From positions 1-64,000 of the forward strand of contig NW_024468265.1 in the NCBI RefSeq assembly GCF_002104995.1: DNA of 64,000 nt, in the 5' to 3' direction. The position numbers were made by a program, and so were the translations under genes. The notes under the pieces were generated by a model, which had not been told where the DNA came from, did no database searches, and saw only the letters and a list, made by a program, of their open reading frames with translations. The number at the start of each line of letters is the position of its first letter. Within the stretch, counting starts at the first letter, position 1. Positions 29,423 to 40,640 of the stretch are shown here, one piece after another. This DNA comes from Linderina pennispora (taxonomy: Eukaryota > Kickxellomycota > Kickxellomycetes > Kickxellales > Kickxellaceae).

Positions 29423-31087
29423 TTAAGCAGAGGCTGTGTTCTTGATTCTGCCATCCAGCTTGGGAGCGACCGGTGAAAATGCCCGGAAATAGTCCTGCAT
29501 AGCAACATCCAGGGCAATAAGGGCTGGCGCATCGACAGGCGGGTCCAGGAAGTTGTCACCGCCGCGGGCAATGAAGTCCAGGGTGACGATCTTGTATGTC
29601 TTTGCATCATCAACAGGGACCCACTGGTCGCCCGACTTGACCTCCAGCGCATCCAGCACATTAAGACCGCCGGCCGTCGGGTGGTAGCTGATGCGAGCGC
29701 CGGCAATCTGCAAAAAGCTCGTCACCGGGCGTCCATTCACCACGTTTTTCTTCGCCAGAATCCCACTAATAACCTCCTTGAGCTTGGCGCCAGTCAGCGC
29801 GACATCCGCCAAGGCATTGCCGAACGGGAACACCAGCAAGACATCCTTGACGCGCACCGTGCCGCCAGCCATGCCAGCGCGGATCCCGCCGCTATTGATG
29901 ATGGCGATGTCGACAGGGGAATCCCGGCTGCGCGCCCAGAGCATGGCGTCGGCAGACAGATCACCGATTGCGCACTCGCCGGTCTGGCAGCCGCTGTTGC
30001 TGATGCCCTCGGTCAGGTTACCAACCAGCACATCGCCGTACTCCTCGAACGATCTGCGCCATTCCTTGACATTGGCTGCCATGACCGGGTCCTGCGCGAT
30101 ATCCTGCGTCAGATGCACAGGCTCACCGCTCAGCTTGGCAATCGAGCCGTCCTTCTTGAACTCAATGTCGACGTACCCAACATACTCGCCCCACGCCTTG
30201 GCCTGCACCACATACGTGTCCTTGCCATCCAGGTTCTTGACAATGGTCGGGTAGAGGCCGCCAGCGCCCGGCTCTGATGCATTCAACGACAGGTATGTGT
30301 GCGAGTGGCCGCCGACGATCAGGTCCAAGCCGTGGGTGCGCGCAGCCACCTCCTGGTCCTCCTTGTACCCGTTGTGGCTGACGGCGATAATCCGCTTAAT
30401 GCCCTTCTTGCGCAGAATCTTGACATACTTGTTGACTGCCGTGGCCGGGTCCGAGAATGAGACTGTTGGCCCGGAGCTCGAGATACTGCCGGTAGTATTG
30501 GTAATATAGCCGATGACGCCAAGCTGGTACTTGTCGATAATCGTATAGGGCTTGACAATCTTGGCCAGATTCGGGTTCTTGGACGTGTCCATGTTGGCGC
30601 AGACCACAGGGAACTTTAGCAGATTGAAGAACTTGGCCACGAAATCGGGTCCGTCGTCGAAACTCGTGGTTTCCGATACACATGGCGTCGTATTTGAGGT
30701 GGTTCATTAGCTTGTAGGTGGCGTTGAACTTGTCGACTGTGTAGAACAGCGTGCCCTGGGCCTGGTCACCCGCATCAAACAGCAGCGTGTTCGGATGGCC
30801 CTCAGCGCAGTTTGTTGATTAGCGTGACCTGCCGCGCAGCGCCGCCATAGCAGGTACCCCGGGAAATGTCCGTTGCTGTGCAGTCGGAACCGTATTTGTT
30901 GAATTGGTCGTAGTGTGCGTGCACGTCGTTGGTGTGGATCACACGCAGCGAAAAGTTCTTGTGACCGTGGCCGTTGCCGTTGCCAGTTGCCATAGCCATT
31001 ACCATAGCCGTTGCCGTTGTTGGATGGGAGTGCTGATGTGATCGACAGAGATAACAGGCCAAAGCTGGCCAAGCTTACCAAGCGCAT
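29423..31087 (-). CDS. Secreted 5'-nucleotidase / UshA-family metallophosphoesterase, frame broken three times
   Basis: About 550 residues when the frames are followed. ATG at 31087 begins a signal peptide (MRLVSLASFGLLSLSITSA), then a Gly/Asn-rich stretch. Metallophosphoesterase motifs follow: VIHTNDVHAHYDQF, a DAGDQAQGTLF block, GNHEF, and VGGHSHTYL. The C-terminal 5'-nucleotidase domain has INSGGIRAG, the ALTGAKLKEV segment, and DFIARGGDNF for substrate binding. Such enzymes release phosphate from extracellular nucleotides. Single extra bases near 30987, 30802 and 30652 break the frame; dropping each restores family-like sequence. A TATAAAA on the minus strand (31227-31233) lies about 140 bp upstream. 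No C-terminal GPI signal is visible. Confidence 0.85.
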
Positions 31088-31226
31088 GCCTATTAGATGG
31101 AGAGTAGTAACACTGGAATAAACCGGTATAGGTAGGGAATGAACCAGGAGGAAGAGGAGGGGGGAGGAACAAAAGGAACTCTGGGTAGTGAGAAGGCGTG
31201 GGAGAGAATGAAGGGCGGCACAGAGA

Positions 31227-31233
31227 TTTTATA
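31227..31233 (-). promoter_or_regulatory. TATA box of the 5'-nucleotidase gene
   Basis: TATAAAA on the minus strand, 140 bp upstream of the ATG at 31087. Confidence 0.45.
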
Positions 31234-31460
31234 GTGAGTTGAAAACGGGGAGAGGGAGTGCATATCTGCTGGGTAAACCGACAACATCTGGCTTGCTGGG
31301 AATGGTCCCGACACGTGCTAGTGTTTGGGCAAGCCCGTAGATGCACACACCGACTAGCCCCGGCCCACTCTGCATGCCGGACCATGCATGACCCCCACTG
31401 CGCCCATTTCCTGCTGCTTCAGCGAATCCACCCGCTGCAAGTCGAGCGAGCATGCCTGCG

Positions 31461-31607
31461 TCAATAGCGAACCAGACCTACAGCCAAGGTGACCACGATG
31501 AGCAAGCTGGTATGCACGGCTGCTATCAAACTGCAGACGATGATCCGCCTTTCCCAGGAATCCTTCTGAAGGGAAGCCATAGTCTGATCGTCCAATCCGG
31601 CACCCAT
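31461..31607 (-). CDS. Possible 48-residue single-helix membrane protein
   Basis: ATG at 31607 opens MGAGLDDQTMASLQKDSWERR followed by one long hydrophobic helix (SLIAAVHTSLLIVVTLAVGLV) and a short basic end. The clean polar-helix-basic layout looks like a real tail-anchored micro-protein. It lies between two minus-strand genes, 115 bp after the 7TM-RGS stop. No family is recognised and no independent evidence exists. Confidence 0.3.
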   Translation of the reverse strand: MGAGLDDQTMASLQKDSWERRIIVCSLIAAVHTSLLIVVTLAVGLVRY

Positions 31608-31722
31608 CTTGACACTCGTTGCCGTTTGGCGAAATATTAAAGTCAGCCTTGTTTGGGAAACGTGAAGAAAATAAAAAGGGAAAGAAAAAATGGTGCGAAT
31701 ATAACTGGGCCGGAGCCCAAGC

Positions 31723-34014
31723 TCACATAATGTCGACCATGTCGCGGTGGTAGATCCTGACAAACTTTTTGAAGATGTTGTCGTACAGCAGCTGCAGCAC
31801 CTCCGAGTGGGCCTCATCCATCATGTCGACAGTGTACTGCTGCGAGTGGATGAGCCGGGTGATCGCTTCCGAGATGCGGCCCTCCACGTTGATCTGCAGG
31901 GTGGCACCGTCGGCAATGAAGGTCGAGTAGAAGCCGTAGTAGTCGCCGCGCAGGGCAAACGGCAGCGTCTTGAACGTGGTGATGTTGCCCTGCCGCCCCA
32001 GGCCAGCCGGCGTCTGCATCAGCGTCGACAGGATGGTGTAGCGGACGGGCGTGAACGGCGGCACATGCGACAGCACCATGATGTCTTCGCCACGGCTGTT
32101 GCGACGCACTGGCAGCTTGCCGATGGTCGCACCGCCACCTGCAAGCGTCGCACTGTTGTCGCCATTGATGTTGTCGCCGCTGCCTCCGTTGGAAATATCG
32201 GAGAAAGCCATTGTTGCCGCTGCTGGCAGCATTGCGGCCGCCAAAGGAGCGCAGCAAGCCACCCAGGACGCTGATCCAGCAGCGCTGCCATTGGCACCTG
32301 CGGTTCCGCTGGTCATGGCCACGATTCCACGCGAGGTCTCGGTGGTCAGACGGCCAACTATTCCCTGGCTGGCAACATCCGGGCGGACCAGAGCACGCGA
32401 GTTGCGCGACGGCACCATGGCAGCCTGGTCGCTGTAGTCCTCGTCCGACGAGCGCGCATCGCCGACAGAGATTATCGTGTCGTGGTTGCTCTCCAGGATC
32501 GTTGTTGTGCTGGCCATTCAGGTGCACGCGCAGGGCGTCCTTTTCCGAATGGATTGGCCGGGTGATGATGTTGATGTCCGAGTGCTGCGACATAGGGGAA
32601 CCGACAGAGCGGTCGGCGGCGTTGGCGTGGCTGGTACTTTCATTGTTAGCACGCGTGACCACTGTAGTCCAACCAGCACCACCAGTCAGGTTCGGGCGGC
32701 TGGCTGACATGTCGCCGCCACGGCCCAGACCATCGTCATCGTCATCGTCGTCGTCATCGTCGTCCTCACTGTCGTTGGCGCCGTCATCATCGAACCCGGG
32801 CTCGCCAATGTTGTAGAAGCGCACGACGTTGGCCTTGAGCACCTGGTACTCCTCGAGGAACAGTGTGATCTCTGTGCAAAAGTTGGCAGCACTGTAGATC
32901 TTCAGCTTCTCGAACAGTTCCGGGTGGTTCAGCACGCGGTAGAACAACTCCTTGCTGGCCGTGCGGCCCGGGTTGTCCGACCACGTGAAGGCGTCGGACT
33001 GGCGGTACGAGCGCACAAGCGGGATAATAACTGACGTGATCTGCGACAGGTTGAAGAGCAGGGAACACCACAGGAACGAGTCCCAGAACGGGTCGCGGAC
33101 CACCGAAACCCTTGTTGGTCTGGACCATGAACATGAGCACGCAGATAAATGTGAACAGGTTGTTGAGCAGAATGTCGTGGACGAATGCCAAACGCGTCCT
33201 TGATGGGCCAGATGTGGTAGACAAGGACCGGGGTCAGCACGACACAGTACAGGGCAATCATGGCGTAGAGCGGGAAGTACTCCCACACGCCAACCGGGCA
33301 CTTTGAGTACATCATAGGCACAATCGCCAGGTCCTTGGTCAGCGCCTGAATAATGCTGCAGACGATTGCTGTAAACAGCGTGGCAAACAGCACGTACCAC
33401 ACCAAACGGCGCTCGGTGATCTGCGACTTCTCCGCCGCCCACCACTTGCCCAGGGCATCGGTACGGCGACGATAGAAGGACTTTGGGATGCTGCTCTCGA
33501 TTGACGACCCCTGCGCCTTCTCAGCATCGCTGAGTTCGCCCTCCGGGTCTTGCACCGCGCCCTTGCCGTACAGCTGCGCGGCGGTCATCTGGCCAACCTT
33601 GTTGCGCTCCTTCAGTTTCTGCGTGTTGCGGTAGCTGAGGATGTACAGCCGCATGGCGCGCGCCAGCGTACATGACATCCACAGCATCACGCCCGGGTAG
33701 GCGCACCACAAGATAAGAAAGCACGGGAAGTTGCCTGGCCACACAAACTGGAACAGAAAGCACGTATTGACGACGAGGATCGTGAACGAGCCGATGCTAG
33801 TCAGAAGCACTGCATGGGCGTTAATGTCGAGTGTCCGCCGGCCTCGGTACACAAACAGCAGGGTTGAGATCGTGAACAGGAAAATATCAACGACGCCAAT
33901 CCAGAGGTACACCTTCTTCTGGAGGTCAGGAATGTTAGTTGTGTGGACATGTGTTCCATCAGGAAGCAGGTCAGTCGACGACGTCCGCTTCATCAGCCAT
34001 TCGATTGCAGACAT
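31723..34014 (-). CDS. Seven-transmembrane receptor fused to a split RGS domain, frame broken three times
   Basis: ATG at 34014. Seven hydrophobic helices are visible, starting with VYLWIGVVDIFLFTIS and AVLLTSIGSFTILVVNTCF and ending with FLWCSLLFNLSQITSVII. An RGS-like half domain follows (VLNHPELFEKLKIYSAANFC, then LFLEEYQVLKANV). About 270 residues of acidic and low-complexity sequence come next, including an Asp run near 32731-32770. The C-terminus then gives the second RGS half (DEAHSEVLQLLYDNIFKKFV). The layout resembles fungal GprK-type and plant AtRGS1-type 7TM-RGS proteins, which accelerate GTP hydrolysis by G-alpha at the plasma membrane. Extra single bases near 33180, 33108 and 32518 break the frame. 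Total is about 760 residues. Confidence 0.75.
32731..32770. repeat. Aspartate-codon microsatellite
   Basis: A run of CAT/CGTC-type triplets that reads as consecutive Asp on the minus strand, inside the insertion that splits the RGS domain. Confidence 0.85.
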
Positions 34015-36139
34015 TGGTAACCTTATCCCTCTTGGCTGACAACAAAGTAACTATGTGAGGAAATGACAGAAGCGTGTTTTTATAAATAGCAGAGGATAGA
34101 AATAGGGGGTCAAAAGGGAGCACGGCAAAATACAGAAACCAGAAGGAAGGGCACTGGCAGGAATCCGGACAGCACCCAGTATATAAAAGTGCGCCAGCCT
34201 CCTCGCACCTGCCCCGTCCTCCAGTGCCCAAGATAGCTGCAGCAAACGAGAGGGAAAAAGGGATGAGTAAAATCGCTTAAAGTATTGACATGCACTGTAT
34301 ATCGCAAAGCTTGAGCAACAATGCATGGGAGGAAATATTTTATGTGTCGCAGCTCCTTTTCCGGGCAGGTCATTTGGGCCGTCCCAGGGCAAGAATCGGA
34401 GGGGTTTGGCCAGGGGCGCTGCAACAACATGCCAAATAACACAGCAGAGTGCAAGCCACCCTTGGATGTATGGAGCGGATGACAATGTCCATTTCCTAAA
34501 CAGGATACCCGGGTCCTCATTTGCTCTGTACTGGCTGGGCGGCGTTCTCCAAGCCACTGGTACCAGCTGCGCGTCGTTTCCTCAGAGGACTAATACTACC
34601 TGCAGCATTGGCAAAAGACATTCAAATGCCGGCAGGTGGGCGGACCTGAGATCCGGTGCTGGATTAGCCTCTGTACACAACTCAATCTCCCAGCCCCGGT
34701 CCTCGTATGTTTGGGGAAACAGGAGCTGACACAGTGCTAGAGATACATGCATGCTGCATCACCTGTTGGTGCAATCATTTTTGTGTACTGTGCAACGTCA
34801 TTGTATGCCTCCTTGTTATTCTGTGGCAACGCGGCCGTGGACAGGCAGAGAGATGTCGGTGGATGTATTGAACGACAATGGTTATAGTTCGCCGGCAAAT
34901 ACGTGTGCTGTGTTGGTGGTTGTTTCGCCGCAGGACCACAATCGCACTGCCTTGATATTTCAGCGAGCGTCCACGCCATTCCGCTCTTGCCGCGTCCATT
35001 CGCCACAAGCAGAAAATATGATGTTTGCATGTCATTGTAGGGGGAAACCTGGTATAAGCAACAATGGCATGGGTTATTGTTGCGCCCATTAGAGGAGAAA
35101 CAAGTATGAAATCAAAAGCATGCGCCTGAATGATATTGTCCTGAGTGTGCCCCACTACCACCAGTCAGACTGCGCTGATTTGATATGGCGACGAGTTCCA
35201 TTAGCCTGGGCGGATTCTAGAGTCCCGACATAGGCCTGGAAATACAGCTATTTCAAAAGTAAAAATAAAAAAAAGATACCTGCAGCAGTCTCCACTACGC
35301 TATATCAGGCACGAGAGAACAAAAGATGCGTTGGTGGCGGCCCCATTGCGGTGCTACTAAGGTCGGGGCGGTCCAGCATGTCCATAGTAGGCGTGAGGTT
35401 AGAATATCGCTGGCGCTCTACTGCGGTCTCTGCTCTCTCGAACAGATGTGTGCTGGCGAATCGCCAGAGTTTCTACGACATAAACGATCGCCACATCGGC
35501 TTCTTTCTCAAGTGGCAAATGTGTAGAGGATGCACAAGGGTGTTTTATGTGTCGGTGAGACAATGATAGGGCACATAACTGTAGCCATTACTGAATGCTA
35601 CATGACTCTATGTACATTTGCCCACCTCCACATGCATGATCCGCACTCTGAGCACTCTAATTTGCCAGGACTACATTTAGGCCGTCTTTGAATCACGGTG
35701 TGGTGTAGATAGTATCTGCATGTCTCTTTTTCTGTCTTTTCTTGTTCCCTGGCTGCAACTGCTTCCCGCCCGTGGCATCTACTGTCCAATGGTCGCTATC
35801 ATAGGCGCTATTTCAAAGCCAGCGGTGGGAATTAATAGCTCCACAGGGCCAGTCACGCCGAAAAAGTAGCGCTTGGGCGAGTCACGCTTTTTTTGCTATT
35901 GCGTTCTTGTTCTCTTTCTGCCCCCAAAAAGCAAATAGTGGTTTTTTTTCTCAAGAGTGGGTGAGCGAAACCCCTTCACTATTACCTTTGGCAATTGCCC
36001 CAGCCTTTCTTCTTCTCTACTCACAATTTAAACCGCAATACCGCTTTTATTCTCGCTCTTTTTCCCAGCGCATATAGATTCCAGCACCATTCCTCCTTTT
36101 TTTATTGCTCATCAAACCTACCCAGTTTCATTTTCTTAA
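34015..36139. other. Long divergent intergenic region
   Basis: About 2.1 kb between the 7TM-RGS gene and the FHA-RING gene, transcribed in opposite directions. It holds the 7TM-RGS TATA box near its left end and a CT-rich tract at 35885-36130 before the FHA-RING start. ORFs up to 134 codons occur but show no domains or composition bias typical of genes here. Confidence 0.5.
34078..34084 (-). promoter_or_regulatory. TATA box of the 7TM-RGS gene
   Basis: TATAAAA on the minus strand, 64 bp upstream of the ATG at 34014. Confidence 0.5.
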
Positions 36140-37500
36140 ATGTCGAGCGAGCTCAGCGCAGGAACAACCCCTGGCGGTGCCAAGCAATGCAGCATTCCAG
36201 CAGAGCCCAGCTGTAGCAGCTGGCGAGGGCCAAGCCGACCCAACGCGAGTCCCACACATCCGCATCGTGCCGCACATTGTGGACGTGCGTCATTGCCTTT
36301 ACTTTGACGTAATGGACCGCGACGTGCCCTGAGAACACTGTACTGAAGGTTGGTCGCTTTCACCGAGAAGGTCAGTCCAGCAGATGAGCCGAATTGCGTT
36401 TAAGAGCAAAGTGGTCAGTCGCAGCCATGCAGAAATTTGGACGGAAGGCGGCAACTTTTATATCCGCGACACAAAGTCATCCTCAGGCACGTTCCTCAAC
36501 CACCTGCGGCTGTCGCCGCCGGGCGTTGAGAGCCGGCCGCACCAGCTGCACGACGGCGATGTTTTGCAGCTGGGCGTGGACTACCAAGGGCGGCACGCTA
36601 GACATTTACAAGTGCGTCAAGATCCGCCTGGAGATTAACCGCAACTGGCAGCGGAGCAAGGAGAATCCGTTTAGGCGGCAAGTCATGGAGAACATCCAGA
36701 ATGCATATCATGCCATTGGCAGCACAGCGGGGGACGGCTCGGACGACAGCAACAACGAGTGCTGCATCTGCCTGTACAAGATGGTAGCGTTCCAGGCGCT
36801 GTTTGTTGCGCCGTGCTCGCACTGCTTCCACTTCAAGTGCGTCAAGCCCATTCTGTTCACCAGCACCGGCTTCAGCTGCCCGCTGTGCCGCACGTACGCG
36901 GACTTGGAGGCCTGACGTGAATATCGACGACAACGAGATGGACGTGGACGCCAAACCACCGCAGCTGCCATCGAGCATCCACCAACACTCGCAGCAATCA
37001 GCAGGCTGGCCCCGATTGCAGTGTCAGCAGGCGATAATCATGTCAGCAACCCGTCAGCTGCCGCAGCCGAGGCGGAGGCCGCGGTGGTTGCAGCAGAGAC
37101 CGGGGGCCTGCGCATGCCTGGCGCGTCTTCGGGTGGTCAGCAGAGCAGCCATGCGCTGGAGCGCGATGATGCCAACTCCACGCCCGTGCCGCAGGAGCAG
37201 GCGGCCATCGACTCGTTCGGCACAACCCCCGTGGGCAGTATGCCGTCGAACCTGGCGCACTTCAGCTCGCTGGCTGCGGGCATCAGCGAAGGCGATGCGG
37301 CGGCGGTACTGCAGCAGCATGGCTCGGAGAGCATGCAGGTGTCGTCGCCTGCGTCGACAGACAACCACAACGCCAATGGTGAGGCTGCCAGCGGAGCCCA
37401 GCCAGGCGCTGCGTGCCATCCGGCGGTGGGTGCGCCGTCACAGACCGGCGCTGCCCAGACCGACAGCCGGGCAGCCCCGTCAGGCAACGGCGAGGCGTAG
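36140..37500 (+). CDS. FHA-RING E3 ubiquitin ligase (Dma1/Chfr-like), frame broken repeatedly
   Basis: From ATG at 36140 (MSSELSAGTTPGGAK) the product can be followed through several one-base shifts to 37500, about 445 residues. VPHIRIVPHIVDV leads into an FHA domain: VGRFTEK, SKVVSRSHAEIW, FYIRDTKSSSGTFLN and HDGDVLQLGVDYQG hold the phospho-Thr binding residues. YKCVKIRLEINRNW then leads to a C3HC4-type RING (ECCICLYKM ... PCSHCFHFKC ... CPLCRTY). A disordered Ala/Ser/Gly-rich tail follows. Dma-type ligases act in spindle checkpoint and septation control. Extra single bases lie near 36190, 36331, 36359, 36380, 36592, 36914 and 36995. Confidence 0.82.
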
Positions 37501-37719
37501 GCTCAGACAAACAACAAAATTTTAGGCTCTGAACAGAATTTTTAGCTTCAAAATTATGCTTGAGCTCCTACGGTCCTCCTGGGTTTCTTTTCTTTTTCTC
37601 GGTCCATACTCTTATTGCTTAGTCCCTTTCTTTCGTCACTTTAATACAAAGTCCCATCAATATTGACCAGTTCCTCAAAATGGGCTGTTTTATTTGTGTT
37701 CGCTGTTTGTTGTTGCCGC

Positions 37720-40519
37720 TCACAGTTGGCGCAGCTGGCCCAGCCTTTCCGATACCTTGTGCAGGATGTCTCTTGTAGAAAGACGGGCATTCTTGGGATC
37801 CTTGGATACCACTGGCCACACCTGGCCGTGGTGCGGATCGGCCCTCATGCATGCATCTTCGATCGCCTTGATCCGCTCATCAAGCATCAGCTGTTCGTCG
37901 GCACGTGCCGCCTGGTCAACCTCGAATTTGAGCCACCACGCCCACGCATCGCCGTAGTCCTGGTCGGCTGCTGCCGCGCGCTCGAACCAGGTCCGGGCTT
38001 TCTCGATACGCCGCTCGGACCAGAACAGCCGGGCAATCATGCACGTGATCGCCGGGTCATCCTTGTCAGCATGCTTCAAGGCATCAACTGACTTTGGCCT
38101 TGCGCTGCGGTCGCTGCTCGAGCAGGATGGATTCAGCCCAGAGGAGACCCGACTTTGGGCACTCTTGGAGGGCCCGCGAGAGCAGCGTCCGGGCGACTGG
38201 CACATTGCCAATGACGTCGGCTTCCAGCCGCGCTTGTTCCAGCCACAGCCTCGGCGACTTTGGGTTGTAGACACGGGCACGTTCCAGGATGGCTCGCGCA
38301 CGGATATGCAGGTTGAGGTGCGGCGAGCTCTCGAGGCGGGCGGCGGCGATCCACAGCTCAACGGCAGTTGGGGCACTGCTTCAGCGAGTTTGACAGCGTC
38401 TGGCGGGCCACCTCGTACTGCTCCATCTGGATCTCGATCTGCGACTGCACGAGCCACAGCTTGTAGCACTGGGGGAACCTGTCCAACCCTTCCTTGGCCA
38501 GAGAAAGCGCTGTATCAAGGTCATCCAACTGCCTCAGCAGCACCGTGCTCTTCATCCAGATCCGGGCAGTGCCCATCTGCCCGTCAAACTCTGTCGTGCG
38601 GGCTCGCTGGAGCAGCAACTGCGCACGCTGGTACTGCCCGTTCTCGCTCTCCAGCTTGACTGCCGCCAGCACAATGGCCTCCGATCCTGAGTTCGCCCTG
38701 AACGCCTCCTCGAGGATCTGCCTAGCGCCTTCCACGTCGTTCTGCTTCGTCCATTTCTCTTTCGCGGCAATCAGCCATAGAACCTCTGCCTGTGGGCAGT
38801 ACTGCACAGCGCGCTTCAGCAGCGCCTCCAGGTCCTCGATCGAGCCCTGCTCGCGCTCCAGATCGGCTGCACTTCGCCACATGTCCATGCTGGCCGGTGT
38901 AGCTTCTAGCGCAAGCTCATAGAGAGACCGCGCAGTGACCACAGCCCGATGCTGCATAAACCGGTCAGCCTCGGATGCCCACACGTCTGCCTGGTCCTCG
39001 GCAGACTCGTTCCCATCGAATCCCAGACTGGCCGTGGCCTTGACAATGGCCTGGCACACAGACGGGTATCCGTCGGTCTCACATATTTCTGCCTGGTCGA
39101 GCCATGCGTCACGGTCCATGGTTGTTCCGTGCTGGCCCAGGGACTGCACTGCCTTGGCCATGATTTTGGTCCACCCGTCCAGTGTGCTCGTTCTGCTCCT
39201 CGAGCCGCGCAGCCGCGATCCAAACCTCGTGGCTCGAGGGCACAGCACGGCGGGCGCGGTTCAGCACCTTCTGCGCCTTCTCGTACGTCTCGAGCCGCGC
39301 CAGTGCGAGCCACAGATCGATGCTGAGCGGAATCAGCTCCACAGCGTGCGACAGGAGTACGCGCGCAGTCATCGGCATCCTCAAGTCCCACTGCTGCCTT
39401 CCATAAAACAACCGAGGTGGGCACAAACTCCAATGCGCGTCTCAGCACCCGCCGCTGCGCCTTGACATCGTGCGACGCTGCCTCCAGGTCTGCCGCTGCC
39501 ATCCAGACCTTGACCGACTGCGGCAGGTTGCGGACTGCGCTGGCCAAGATCACCTTGGCTGTCTCCCGCGTATTGAGCCGGGCTGCCTCCAGCCACACCT
39601 CCTCGCTCTTTGGGCAGTTTTCGCACCCCTCGGCGATAATCGACCGCGCCTTGCCCAGCTTCTTCGCAATCTCTTCCAGGACGGGCCGCTGCGATCCACC
39701 CAGGGTGCATGCTTCGGGTTAGTGGTTGTTACCGATTTGAGCAACGTGCGGGCACGCGAAATATCGCCGATTTCAGCTGCATTTTGCGTACCCAGGGTGT
39801 TCAGTGATGTTAGATATCCACGCGGGTCGATGGTTGTCTGGCCTGTTGCTGAGTCGCCCGCCTGGTCCAGCTTCATTCGCAAAACGTCATCGCGGGCTTG
39901 CCCGATAGCCATAAAATTGGTCACTGTCCCGTCATCGGCACTCATGTCCGTCGAGCCAACGTTCTGCTCAAAGCCAGCGGCATTAAGGCCCGCCATCATC
40001 ACGCTGTCAGACACCTGCGCAAACCGCTCTCCGCGGCGGTCGCCTGCAGCCTTTCTGCGGCGCTTAGCCCTAGCAGGCAGTTTCCGCCAGCTGTGCAGCG
40101 TCAGGGATCGCGTCCCAGTCCTCCTCGCTGAGCCCCTGCAGCTGCCGCTTCAGGTCCTTAAAGTGCTCCTCGATTGCAGGTTTGTCTGTGCCCTTTGTTT
40201 TCTGCTTTTCATGTCGGGCAGCATGCCGCTGTTCCATCTTTGTGTCGATTTCGGTCCAGATTTTGTCGGCCTCCTCGTCGTCCGCCTCGTAGGGGGCGTT
40301 GCGGAACAGCCCAACTTCGTTGTCGGCGTCGTCGAACCGCGGGTCGTCTTGCTCGGCTGGCTGCTTGTCGCGCGCCGGCAGCTTATCAGCAGCTGCCGAG
40401 GCTTCGCGCGCTGGGCCGATATCCGATCGCGTAGTGAAACCAGTGGCTCCACGGCCGAGACCGGCTACGTATCCCGGCGGAGCTGGTTTTCCTAGAAAAT
40501 CTTTTGTGACGCTGTACAT
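37720..40519 (-). CDS. PRP6: U4/U6.U5 snRNP splicing factor PRP6 homologue, frame broken about eight times
   Basis: ATG at 40519 begins the diagnostic PRP1 N-terminal domain: [20 protein letters not shown] followed by [11 protein letters not shown]. It continues with the IPDAAQLAE and [14 protein letters not shown] blocks. The rest is a long array of HAT/TPR helical repeats (for example [77 protein letters not shown]) ending [10 protein letters not shown] and a helical tail. PRP6 bridges U5 and U4/U6 in the tri-snRNP and is essential. Breaks near 40085, 39705, 39680, 39375, 39178, 38376 and 38087 are each fixed by dropping one base. Because a spliceosomal gene should be functional, sequence error is more likely than a pseudogene. 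About 930 residues. Confidence 0.88.
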
Positions 40520-40640
40520 TGAAAAAAGTAAAAGACAGGAAAAACCAAAGGGGTCTAGCTTATAACTTAATAAATGTCAAAATATATATATAATCCTGAT
40601 ATCACAACCAGAATAGTTTTGGTTCAAAACTGAGCATCTC

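Noticed and set aside
31814-33445. 543-codon minus-strand ORF taken as one protein
   Set aside because: It crosses three frames of the 7TM-RGS gene. Only its middle part (about 33090-32520) is in the true frame; the ends are out-of-frame translation.
34325-34729. 134-codon plus-strand ORF and other ORFs in the 34.0-36.1 kb gap
   Set aside because: No domain, no codon bias like neighbours, and overlapping ORFs of similar size on the other strand.
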